This document shows, piece by piece, positions 23,205 to 30,589 of a stretch of DNA of 33,733 nucleotides; the first letter of the stretch is position 1; each line of letters starts with the position of its first letter. The notes beneath the pieces were generated by a model. That model saw only the letters and a list, made by a program, of their open reading frames with translations. It ran no database searches and was not told the origin of the DNA. The DNA is taken from NCBI GenBank assembly GCA_031257105.1, contig JAIRPG010000045.1, positions 1 to 33,733 on the forward strand, read 5' to 3'. The position numbers and the translations under genes were made by a program. Source of the stretch: Treponema sp. (lineage in GTDB: Bacteria; Spirochaetota; Spirochaetia; Treponematales; Breznakiellaceae).

Positions 23205-24589
23205 GCGATGGGGCGCGGTTGCAAGATTCTGCCGCTGTTGACGCCGGGAAGCCGCCGTCCGTTTTCTATTTCCAGAACGCCGTTGACAAAGACATGGGTA
23301 ACCCCCTGAGGAGGGGCGTCCGGATCGCCCATGCCGGGGAACGCGGCGCTTTCCCGCAGGCGATCCCAGTCCAGCACGACCAGGTCGGCGTCCGCGCCGG
23401 GGGCAAGGCGGCCTTTCTGTTCGCAGCCCAGGGCTTGGGCGGGAAGTAAGGCGCACCGCCGCAGGGCGTCCGGTAAGGCAAGGCGGCCCGTTTCCTTTAC
23501 GAGGAGCCTGAAGAAGAATGGGTAGGTGGCGGCTCCCTGGGGATGCCCCTGGCCGGGAGGAGCCGCGCCCGCGTCGGTGGATACCATCACGTCGGGCAAC
23601 GAGTACGCGGTAAAAATATCCTCAGGTTCACCCATGTCGTAAATGACGTGGTCGAGGGGGAAATCCCGGCGCATTTCACGATATTTTTCCAGATCTAAAA
23701 CCTGGCCCGCGTATTTGCCGGTCGCGGCGCGAAGCTTGTTCAGAGACATACCCCGCGCAAAGAAACAGTCTTCCGCAAAGAAGGGCGTACCTATGCCGGT
23801 GGCAAAGGCGGTATACATACCGCTGTCCACCCAAACATCGCCGCCGCCCCGCCGCTTGAACTCGCCGAGAAGCTTTACCGCCCGTTTCAGCATCTCGCCG
23901 GTGTACATATAGACCAGGTGGGAGATGATGAGCCGGCCCCCGGTCTTGGAAACTAAATCCAGCGCCTCGTCTAAGGCGTCCACCGTATCCGGGGGGTTAA
24001 GCCGTATATGAATCGACATAAGCCGGCGCGCTTCCGCCGCGATCCGGGCTATCTCCAAAACCTCTTGCGGATCGGCCCCGGGGACATATTCCAACCCGAA
24101 AGAGAGGCCATACGCGCCGTCATCGAAGGCGCGCCTCGCCAGGGCTTTCATCTTGTCACGTTGGCGCCGGTCAACCGGAGTGAAAATATCCTCGTGGCCC
24201 GCCGCCCGGCGTAGATTCGTATGGCCTATCTGCTCTGCCTGGTTTATGGGATAACCCGCCCGCTCAAATTCAGCGCGGAAGGCGGGAAAATCCACCGGCC
24301 CCATGCCGCAATTCCCGCTCAGCGTCGTGGTGACCCCTTGGGCCAGGAGCTTCTCCCCGCAGCGCCGATCGTTATCCGTATGAGAATGGACATCGATAAA
24401 ACCCGGCGTTAAAAGCCCGCCCGCAGCGTCCACCACTCTGGCGGCGCCGGCGGCGAGAAGCCCGGATGCCGCGCCTAATCCTTCAGGGTAGACGCCGGCG
24501 ATCTTGTCCCCCGCGATACCCAACGCTCCGCGAACATCCATGCCGCTTTCAGGATCAACCAGCCGGGCGTTGACGATAAGGTAATCCAC
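23201..24589 (-). CDS. D-aminoacylase / N-acyl-D-amino-acid deacylase-type amidohydrolase
   Basis: This 462-residue metal hydrolase belongs to the amidohydrolase superfamily. The HSHTD motif gives His68 and His70, and GNCG gives the Cys94 ligand typical of D-aminoacylases. Further metal-site positions lie in SIHIRLN, IISHLV and STDAG. These enzymes release D-amino acids from N-acyl-D-amino acids, and related forms cut D-aminoacyl peptides. A role in recycling D-amino-acid-containing wall material is plausible but inferred. The start is GTG at 24589, 5 nt after the previous stop, with only a weak ribosome site. It is the last gene of a four-gene operon. Its stop shares TTAA with the convergent DUF2804 gene. 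Confidence 0.88.
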   Translation of the reverse strand: MDYLIVNARLVDPESGMDVRGALGIAGDKIAGVYPEGLGAASGLLAAGAARVVDAAGGLLTPGFIDVHSHTDNDRRCGEKLLAQGVTTTLSGNCGMGPVDFPAFRAEFERAGYPINQAEQIGHTNLRRAAGHEDIFTPVDRRQRDKMKALARRAFDDGAYGLSFGLEYVPGADPQEVLEIARIAAEARRLMSIHIRLNPPDTVDALDEALDLVSKTGGRLIISHLVYMYTGEMLKRAVKLLGEFKRRGGGDVWVDSGMYTAFATGIGTPFFAEDCFFARGMSLNKLRAATGKYAGQVLDLEKYREMRRDFPLDHVIYDMGEPEDIFTAYSLPDVMVSTDAGAAPPGQGHPQGAATYPFFFRLLVKETGRLALPDALRRCALLPAQALGCEQKGRLAPGADADLVVLDWDRLRESAAFPGMGDPDAPPQGVTHVFVNGVLEIENGRRLPGVNSGRILQPRPIA

Positions 24590-24594
24590 GCTTT

Positions 24595-25791
24595 TTACTT
24601 GAGCCGCTTCATAAGATCGGACGCCTTATTCCGGTAGCGCTGCGGATTCGCGGCGGCCGCCGTTTCCAGGTAGGCGATAGCGTCGGTAGTATGTCCCCAG
24701 GCGGCGGAGTTTAGCCCCTGCACATAGGAAACAAGCGCCGCTTCCGCGCCGTATTCTCCCGCGGAACGATAGTACTTTTCGGCGGCGGCGTAGTCTTTCT
24801 TGTCATAGGCAAGGAGCCCCAGGTAATAGTAGGGGAGATAGCCGGCGGGCCGTATATCCCTGGCCCGGGAAAAGCAGCTTTCCGCGTCGGCGGCGCGCTT
24901 TTCCGCGTATGCCTTTTGCCCGTCACGGATGAGTTCAGCATAGCTTTTCCGGGAAGCGAGGTACGCTTCGTAATCCTTCCGGAGGGTATCCATATTGTTC
25001 CATCTGGTAATGCGCCGGAACAGCGTCTCGGCGTTTTCACCGGCGGAAGCCGTTGGAGAAAGGGCCATGAAGAGTTCCGAGAGGGTACGGAAGTACTCTT
25101 CGTTTCCGTTATTCATAAAGAAAGAAACGAGCGCCCAGGCTGCGGGTTGAAAAACCCTGTCCGCGCCTGAGGAATCTGAACCGCCTGAGGCTCTGAGGAT
25201 CGATTCCAGGGAAGGGGCTTTCGCGCCCAAACCTTTCACCGTATCAAGCCAGGCCAGGTTTTCTTCAAATTCCACGTTTCCCGTCTCCGGGTTGAAGCGC
25301 AAGGTATTAAAATAAACCCCGAAGCCTTCCCGAATCCAATCCGGAGGATTGGGGATAAAGGCCCGGAGGTACTGGATAAAAGCCTGATAGGGGAGGGTGG
25401 TCTTTTCGGCCCCGCTTCCCCGGTTGATTACCAGTTCCCGGCGGCCAGGATCCGCGTAGTGGAGATATACGGATCCTTCCACGGTTTTACCCAGGAAGGA
25501 ACTCACATAGGCGTCGTACGCGCCCTTCTCCTGAATGGAGCGGACCCGCAGGGGAGCGTCTTGCCCGGCGGGATCAAAGCGGAAGAGCCGGTTATAACTC
25601 GCGTAACGAGCTTCCAACTCTTTGATGAGCAGCGCGGCGTCGGCGCTTCCCCCGTCGGCGGTAATATAATAGTACGAATCTTTTACCTCAACGGTTCCAG
25701 AAACCGCGGTTTCTGAAACCACATTCCGCTGGACGGAAAGAAACGCCGCCAGGATCAGAAAAAAACATCTCAATGCAATCGGTTTATTCAT
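24595..25791 (-). CDS. Exported TPR protein with a degenerate peptidase-MA-like region
   Basis: I choose the ATG at 25791 (MNKPIALRCFFLILAAFLSVQ) because GAGGT lies 9 nt upstream of it but abuts the ATG at 25800. The protein is then 398 residues with a signal peptide. Residues 30-230 resemble the peptidase-MA/gluzincin fold that precedes TPRs in many exported proteins. Where the zinc motif HExxH is expected, the sequence is LPYQAFIQYLRAF, with both histidines and the glutamate replaced. The downstream WIREGFGVYF segment, which normally carries the third ligand, is kept. Catalysis is therefore unlikely. The C-terminal third holds TPR pairs (YLPYYYLGLLAYDKKDYAAAEKYYRSA). It lies between the Asp23-like fusion and the amidohydrolase. 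Confidence 0.75.
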   Translation of the reverse strand: MNKPIALRCFFLILAAFLSVQRNVVSETAVSGTVEVKDSYYYITADGGSADAALLIKELEARYASYNRLFRFDPAGQDAPLRVRSIQEKGAYDAYVSSFLGKTVEGSVYLHYADPGRRELVINRGSGAEKTTLPYQAFIQYLRAFIPNPPDWIREGFGVYFNTLRFNPETGNVEFEENLAWLDTVKGLGAKAPSLESILRASGGSDSSGADRVFQPAAWALVSFFMNNGNEEYFRTLSELFMALSPTASAGENAETLFRRITRWNNMDTLRKDYEAYLASRKSYAELIRDGQKAYAEKRAADAESCFSRARDIRPAGYLPYYYLGLLAYDKKDYAAAEKYYRSAGEYGAEAALVSYVQGLNSAAWGHTTDAIAYLETAAAANPQRYRNKASDLMKRLK

Positions 25792-25803
25792 ATTTTCCAT
25801 ACC

Positions 25804-26658
25804 TCATTGGATCAATTTATCGATGATGATATTCACTTCTTCGATGAGAATGCCGGTATAACGCTCAATGTTCTCAATAATGTACAGTTGGAGCGCGTGA
25901 ATATTACCGCCCAGTTGGGTGCCGAAGGGAACGTCAATGGTGATCACCAGCCGATAGCCCGCTTCATCGTCTTTTACCACGATCTTCTTGATACGGATGC
26001 TTTGATTATACTCATCCGCGCAGTGAATAACCATCTGACTGAGCGCGGCCTCGGAAATCTCCACCTTGCCCCGCTTGGAGTATTCCGGCCTGACTACGGA
26101 TTTTTCGTGAACCGTCGGGGACGGTCCCAGGGGTTTGAGGCCCCGATCTTTGAAGATCCTAATGGCCGCGTAAAAAATATTCGGATAGTTCCGTTTTATC
26201 TCGATAGACGGCACGGGGATCACGTGTTTCCCCTCGATACGCCTCGTTCTAATGGCCTTTTCGATTTCTTCCTGGGTGGCAATATCCTCGATTTTGATGA
26301 TCTTGCGAGGGGCGGGCAGCTGCAGCCGGACGGCGATTTTGTTCACCATCTTTTCGGATGTCCCCAGGATCAGTATTTTTTTGGTTTTTTCCCCCTGAAG
26401 CTTCTTGGCCACTTCGTCTCGCCGGGCTTTTTCATCGAAGAGAGCCGCTTTTACCGCAGCTAGAAAGGTTTTTTCTTTTTTTGCCGAATGACCCGCCAGT
26501 ATCCGGTTGTCCCGAATCAAAAGGCCGTCGTCAATAATGTAATCGATCCCATATTTTTGGGCCACCAGCTTTGCCCGGAAACTCTTGCCGGTGCCGCTTT
26601 CCCCTACCAGGGCGTAAACTTTTATTTTGCGAAGGCTCCAAAATAAATCCAAAAACAT
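25804..26658 (-). CDS. P-loop NTPase fused to an Asp23/Gls24-like domain
   Basis: The 284-residue protein begins with a membrane-proximal hydrophobic MFLDLFWSL. It then has a clear Walker A GESGTGKS at 19-26. A probable nucleotide-binding core follows, in which KKILILGTSEKMVNKIA could be a later core strand. The C-terminal 90 residues (VEISEAALSQMVIHCADEY to the end in LIEEVNIIIDKLIQ) look like an Asp23/Gls24 domain, known from alkaline-shock and envelope-stress proteins. I do not know a characterised protein with this combination. The Asp23 call rests on pattern only. The gene lies 9 nt after the GGDEF-like gene and 12 nt before the next start. No Shine-Dalgarno site is obvious. Confidence 0.6.
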   Translation of the reverse strand: MFLDLFWSLRKIKVYALVGESGTGKSFRAKLVAQKYGIDYIIDDGLLIRDNRILAGHSAKKEKTFLAAVKAALFDEKARRDEVAKKLQGEKTKKILILGTSEKMVNKIAVRLQLPAPRKIIKIEDIATQEEIEKAIRTRRIEGKHVIPVPSIEIKRNYPNIFYAAIRIFKDRGLKPLGPSPTVHEKSVVRPEYSKRGKVEISEAALSQMVIHCADEYNQSIRIKKIVVKDDEAGYRLVITIDVPFGTQLGGNIHALQLYIIENIERYTGILIEEVNIIIDKLIQ

Positions 26659-26667
26659 GGCGAAGGA

Positions 26668-27978
26668 TTAGCTTCCCGTTCGCTGCCTCTGCTTCTGAGA
26701 TGCGACAAAAGCCCTGTATTTCTCCGGATCGGTCTTAAAAGCCACGATAGGCGAATGGGGATCTTTTGAAGCCCGTTCCAGCGCTTTGGCGGTCTCGAAG
26801 AGAAGCCGTTCCGCGTTGACCAGCCTGCCGGAACGAGAACTCAACCCAATAGAGAGATCCGCCCGGTCGGTAAAAGAGATGGGAAGGCGGTTGTGAAACG
26901 CCTCCGCTTTGGCAAGCCCTGCGTTTAGGTCGATGTTGGGGATGATCACCGTGATCCCCCGTTTCCCCTGCTCAAAGGTAAGATCCTGGAGGTTAAAGAA
27001 TTCAACCGCCGCGTCCGCCAGCTCTTTATAGAGAAGTTCCGCGTCCGATGCGGCCTGGTATTCCATTCCGATCACCGTCAGATCTTGCTCGAAAGAGGCG
27101 CTGCGGTGGAGTTCCGATTCCAGCCTATCCTTGGTATAGGCCTCCCAGCCGATATTGCTCCGGGGAGAATAGAGTCCCTGAGGGGCGGCGTCAGGAATGT
27201 CGAAATCTTCCGCCTGCGAATCGGGCTCAGGCAGTACCGGTTCGCTCATCGCTTCGTTCAGTTCAGGCTCGGTGAAGTCAAAATCAAAATCATCGTCCGC
27301 CGCCTCAAGCGCCTCCTCCTCCGGCGCCGCTTCTTCCTCCTCCGGTTCAGGGACGCTTTTCGCTTGCTCGCGGGAATGATCCCGGATGCGCTCTTTTTTA
27401 TATTTTTGAGGCTTGGAAGGCTCGCTTTCCGTTTCCCGGTTTTTAAAAAACATCGATTCGAGGAGGAGGGTGACAAATCCCAGAACCAGCGCGCTTAATA
27501 CCGCCAGCAGGGTTTGTTTTAAGATGATGATAAAGTAGTCGTAATCCAGATACTGAGAAACGGCGCTGATGGTCACGTTCCGCAGACCGTCTATTCTGAG
27601 GGGGGCAAAGAGGGCCTTGGAGGAAACGCCGAATTTTTGAATAAACCGGGGAGAATCTCCCACCCAGTTTATCGTGCTGTTCCGTTCTTTCTCGAAGGCA
27701 AATTCACCGCCCGGGCTGGATATAATCACCGCTTGAAGGGTTCCCGATTTGGCCAGGGCATCTTGAACCGTTTCCTGAAATTTGGTATCCATAAATCCCA
27801 ACATTCCCGCGGAGGAAGCAAGATCCGCCAGGTCGTAGAATTCTCGTTCAGCCGAGTTTTGACGCTCGGTAACATTCAGATACATACGTAGCGCGCCGTA
27901 CAAAAGCGCCGTCGCGTAAACCACAATACAGGCAAGGGCGATTGAAAAAGTCACAATAGAGGATGTTCTTTTCCGCAT
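26668..27978 (-). CDS. Membrane protein with a degenerate GGDEF-like domain
   Basis: The 436-residue protein has a transmembrane segment at about 10-32 and a periplasmic region of some 110 residues. A second segment lies at about 148-175 (IIILKQTLLAVLSALVLGFVTLLL). A very acidic linker spans about 190-260 (EEEEAAPEEEALEAADDDFDFDF). The C-terminal 160 residues follow the fold of a diguanylate cyclase: WEAYTKDRLESEL start, LTVIGMEYQ strand, SIGLSSRSGRLVNAERLLFETAKALERA helix. The GGDEF hairpin is replaced by EQGKRGI, so cyclic-di-GMP synthesis is unlikely. It may bind a ligand or act as a scaffold. It heads the four-gene operon, with TATACT 7 nt before the ATG. Confidence 0.7.
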   Translation of the reverse strand: MRKRTSSIVTFSIALACIVVYATALLYGALRMYLNVTERQNSAEREFYDLADLASSAGMLGFMDTKFQETVQDALAKSGTLQAVIISSPGGEFAFEKERNSTINWVGDSPRFIQKFGVSSKALFAPLRIDGLRNVTISAVSQYLDYDYFIIILKQTLLAVLSALVLGFVTLLLESMFFKNRETESEPSKPQKYKKERIRDHSREQAKSVPEPEEEEAAPEEEALEAADDDFDFDFTEPELNEAMSEPVLPEPDSQAEDFDIPDAAPQGLYSPRSNIGWEAYTKDRLESELHRSASFEQDLTVIGMEYQAASDAELLYKELADAAVEFFNLQDLTFEQGKRGITVIIPNIDLNAGLAKAEAFHNRLPISFTDRADLSIGLSSRSGRLVNAERLLFETAKALERASKDPHSPIVAFKTDPEKYRAFVASQKQRQRTGS

Positions 27979-27985
27979 ACGGTAC

Positions 27986-27991
27986 AGTATA
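27986..27991 (-). promoter_or_regulatory. -10 element of the GGDEF-like operon (near-leaderless)
   Basis: TATACT on the minus strand lies 7 nt upstream of the ATG at 27978, so the transcript should begin at or one base before the start codon. The -35 (CTAGCA at 17 nt spacing) is weak. The same GTATAC core could serve as a -10 (TATACA, 27988-27993) for the divergent AmrB gene, which by contrast has a leader with a strong AGAGGAGGA. Confidence 0.4.
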
Positions 27992-28034
27992 CACGTTTTT
28001 TTAATTCATGCTAGAACAAAGAGGAGGAATCGCC

Positions 28035-28898
28035 ATGATTTTAAGGAGAGCCGGTCTTCCGGCGGGTTGGTACCCCCAAGACACCGAAGAGATACGGCGG
28101 TTTTTCCAGCCGCTTTCCCTCGACCCGGCTTCCCCCGGAGCCGTTGCCGCGCTGGCCCCTCACGCGGGCTGGCGTTACTCCGGGCGTATCGCCGCCCGTT
28201 CTGTGGCGGCGCTGGAACGGGACGCGGAAACCCTGGTGGTCATCGGAGGCCACCTGCCTGCGGGGATGCCCCCTCTCTTTGCCGAAGAGGATGCCGCCGC
28301 TACTCCGCTGGGAGATCTGGAGATAGACCGGGAATTCCGTTCCCGCCTCTGGGATACTATCGGGGGAATGTCCGACCGCTTCCGGGATAATACCGTGGAA
28401 GTCCTGCTCCCCATGGTTCGGTATCTGTTCCCTGTGGCCAAACTGGTATGGGTCCGCCTGCCCGCCGAAGCGCGCTCGTTTGAAGCGGGAAAGGCCATCG
28501 CCGAAACCGCCGGCGCTTTGAAGCGGAAGATCGCCGTACTCGGATCCACCGATCTAACCCATTACGGCGACAATTACGGTTTCTCTCCTCATGGTTCGGG
28601 AAGCGCCGCTTTGGAGTGGGTAACGACCGTCAATGACCGGGCCTTTATTGACGCGGCGCTTGCGGGTTCTCAGGCGGAAGTCTTGGAGCGCGCCGTGCAG
28701 GATCACGCCGCCTGCTCCGCGGGGGCCGTCCTGGCCTGCTTAGGCTATGCCCGCGCTATGAAAGCGTCCGGCGGGGAACTCCTGGCATACGCGACATCCG
28801 CCGCCGCCGGGGAGGTTCCCGATTCTTTCGTCGGCTACGCCTCTATCGTCTGGCGTCGATGTACCGGCGGGTGTACCGGCGGGTATACCGGCGGTTAA
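28035..28898 (+). CDS. amrB: MEMO family protein (AmmeMemoRadiSam system protein B)
   Basis: I place the start at 28035 (MILRRAGLPAGWY) because AGAGGAGGA lies just upstream; the ORF-track ATG at 28008 has no ribosome site. The 287-residue protein matches MEMO1-like proteins. Visible are PHAGWRYSG (about 45-53), GGHLPAG (about 75-81), LGSTDLTHYG (about 170-179) and DHAACSAGAV (about 220-229), which give the His/His/Cys positions used for metal binding in MEMO. Bacterial MEMO genes often sit with AMMECR1 and radical SAM genes, but neither is here. The reaction is not firmly established. The last 12 residues are CTGGCTGGYTGG from a 12-bp repeat. The stop overlaps the convergent Maf gene. Confidence 0.88.
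   Translation: MILRRAGLPAGWYPQDTEEIRRFFQPLSLDPASPGAVAALAPHAGWRYSGRIAARSVAALERDAETLVVIGGHLPAGMPPLFAEEDAAATPLGDLEIDREFRSRLWDTIGGMSDRFRDNTVEVLLPMVRYLFPVAKLVWVRLPAEARSFEAGKAIAETAGALKRKIAVLGSTDLTHYGDNYGFSPHGSGSAALEWVTTVNDRAFIDAALAGSQAEVLERAVQDHAACSAGAVLACLGYARAMKASGGELLAYATSAAAGEVPDSFVGYASIVWRRCTGGCTGGYTGG
28860..28895. repeat. 12-bp tandem repeat (TGTACCGGCGGG) at the 3' end of the AmrB gene
   Basis: Three units (TGTACCGGCGGG twice, then TATACCGGCGGT) run up to the TAA stop and encode CTGG-CTGG-YTGG. The third unit matches the complement of the 12-bp repeat at 33580-33615 (TATACCGGCGGG) except for its last base. The two genes read it in different frames. Confidence 0.9.
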
Positions 28899-30589
28899 CA
28901 TACATCGGCGCCGGTTTTCAGGACTTTATCCAACTCCGCCAGGGCGTCTTCTTTGACCGCTTCCAAGACCGGCCCGCAGCGGCGGTAATGCTCGCGCCGC
29001 TTTAAGGCCGCCGCGGCGGGGAGCAGGGTGGCGAGTATCTGTTTTGCGCCGCCGGCTAACCGTTCAAGGTAACGGGCCATGTTTTCTTCCGGCAGGGGAA
29101 GGGCCGCGACCGCGTTCCGGTATGACGAGAGGAATTCTTTTGCGCTCATAGAAGCTTTTCCCGGGGCAAAAAGACGGTACGGCCCTTGATGTTTGGAACG
29201 TCCGGAACAGGCGAGGTTGAGGGGCGCTCCCTCGCCGGGAACGGCGGTTAGCCGCGCTCCTTGCCGCCGGGCTTTTGCTTCCAGAACCTCCCGGTAAGCC
29301 CGCAGGGAAGGGGTTTCGTAGTACCACGCCCCCGGCCCCACTGTTTTTTTTGTAAGGGAAGTCCGAAAAAGAAAAGCCGAATGACGGGCTTCCAAAGGGG
29401 CCAGACGGTTTTGCCGCGCCTCGAAATAGGGGTAGATATAGGTTCCCCGGGCGTATGTTCTGCCCAGCGGGTAGGAAAAGTCCGCGCCGTAAAGCTCAAT
29501 GGTTTCCGCTCCCAGACATTCCGCCAGAGAGAGCGCCGCGTAGGTTACGTTGGCGCCGGAGGTGTCCACTTCGGGAAATGACCGCCAATACCGGGCCGCG
29601 TAACGCGCCAGGGGGTGCCCTCCGGCGAAGAACCGGACGGCGGCGCTTTGGGCCGTCAGCAGGGGCGGGCTGGAAAGATCCAGGAAGAGGGGGATCTGGA
29701 GGGGGGCAGGGGTAACCGGCATAAAATGGTAGTAGCTGATATGCTGGCAGTCGATAGACACCACCGCGTCGGGTTGAAATCCCCCTTGGAGGAGCGCCGG
29801 CAGGGAGGTATCGGTAGCGATGAGATACCGGGAAGAACGGCGTTCCGCGAGGAAGGACAGTTGCCTGTCCAGGGAAGGGCCCGCCGCGCAGATCGCCGCG
29901 TTACGGACGGGGGGCAAGGCGCTCTGTTGTTTTCCCGCCTCGAAAAGGTTCCTGATGATATTGGCGAACCAGCGCCTCCCAAAGTACGCCTGTACCGAAT
30001 AATCGGTGGAAAGCCGGTCAATCGCGGCGGATACTTCCTCCGCGGCGGCGTTAAACGCGCCCTGATCAAAGGCCGTTCTCGTCCGCAGGGGAATCAGGCG
30101 GATACCCCCAAACAGGGCGGGCTGATACGTTTCGAGGATGAACGCCTCAAGTTCCCCCGCTGCGGGATCTACCAGCAGGTGGAACCGGGAATCTCCCAGC
30201 AAGGCGATGTACTCCTTTGATGCTAATAGTTCCGCAATGCCATGAATATCATACTCGACCGTTACTACCCGGTGGACATCTTGCCGCTTCAAGGCCGCCT
30301 CTATATGGAACGCTCCGCCCAAACCGAAAAAGATCAGGTAGCCTTCATCGGCGAGGGTAGAAACAAGGCGGTTGCCCTCTTTTTCGGGATCAATCAGGGA
30401 ATGGAGCGGGCGCGCCGCGCCGTCTTCGTTGACCAGGGCGGGCACAATCTCTCCGGCGCGGGAATTGAGAAACCGGTAGCGCTCCCGGGTAGTCTCCGCC
30501 CCGGAAAGCCGGGCGCAGAGGGCGGGATCTTTTTGCGACAACGCCAGAAGGTTTCGTTCAAAGAAAAGCTTATCCATCGATCGCTCCAT
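28895..30589 (-). CDS. DUF115 / Maf-type motility-associated glycosyltransferase 1
   Basis: The 564-residue cytoplasmic protein has the MptE-like DUF115 core. The motif CAAGPSL near residue 235 and DAVVSIDCQHISYYHF near 280 are characteristic. The conserved acidic stretch ETIELYGADFSYPLGRTYARGTY lies near 370. Maf proteins transfer nonulosonic acids such as pseudaminic acid to flagellin in several bacteria, and flagellar filaments of treponemes are known to be glycosylated. Action on flagellin is therefore a reasonable inference. The start at 30589 overlaps the second Maf gene by 20 bp. ATG 30577 (MDKLFFERNLL), with GGAG 6 nt upstream, is an alternative. The stop shares TTAA with the convergent AmrB gene. 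Confidence 0.85.
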   Translation of the reverse strand: MERSMDKLFFERNLLALSQKDPALCARLSGAETTRERYRFLNSRAGEIVPALVNEDGAARPLHSLIDPEKEGNRLVSTLADEGYLIFFGLGGAFHIEAALKRQDVHRVVTVEYDIHGIAELLASKEYIALLGDSRFHLLVDPAAGELEAFILETYQPALFGGIRLIPLRTRTAFDQGAFNAAAEEVSAAIDRLSTDYSVQAYFGRRWFANIIRNLFEAGKQQSALPPVRNAAICAAGPSLDRQLSFLAERRSSRYLIATDTSLPALLQGGFQPDAVVSIDCQHISYYHFMPVTPAPLQIPLFLDLSSPPLLTAQSAAVRFFAGGHPLARYAARYWRSFPEVDTSGANVTYAALSLAECLGAETIELYGADFSYPLGRTYARGTYIYPYFEARQNRLAPLEARHSAFLFRTSLTKKTVGPGAWYYETPSLRAYREVLEAKARRQGARLTAVPGEGAPLNLACSGRSKHQGPYRLFAPGKASMSAKEFLSSYRNAVAALPLPEENMARYLERLAGGAKQILATLLPAAAALKRREHYRRCGPVLEAVKEDALAELDKVLKTGADVC

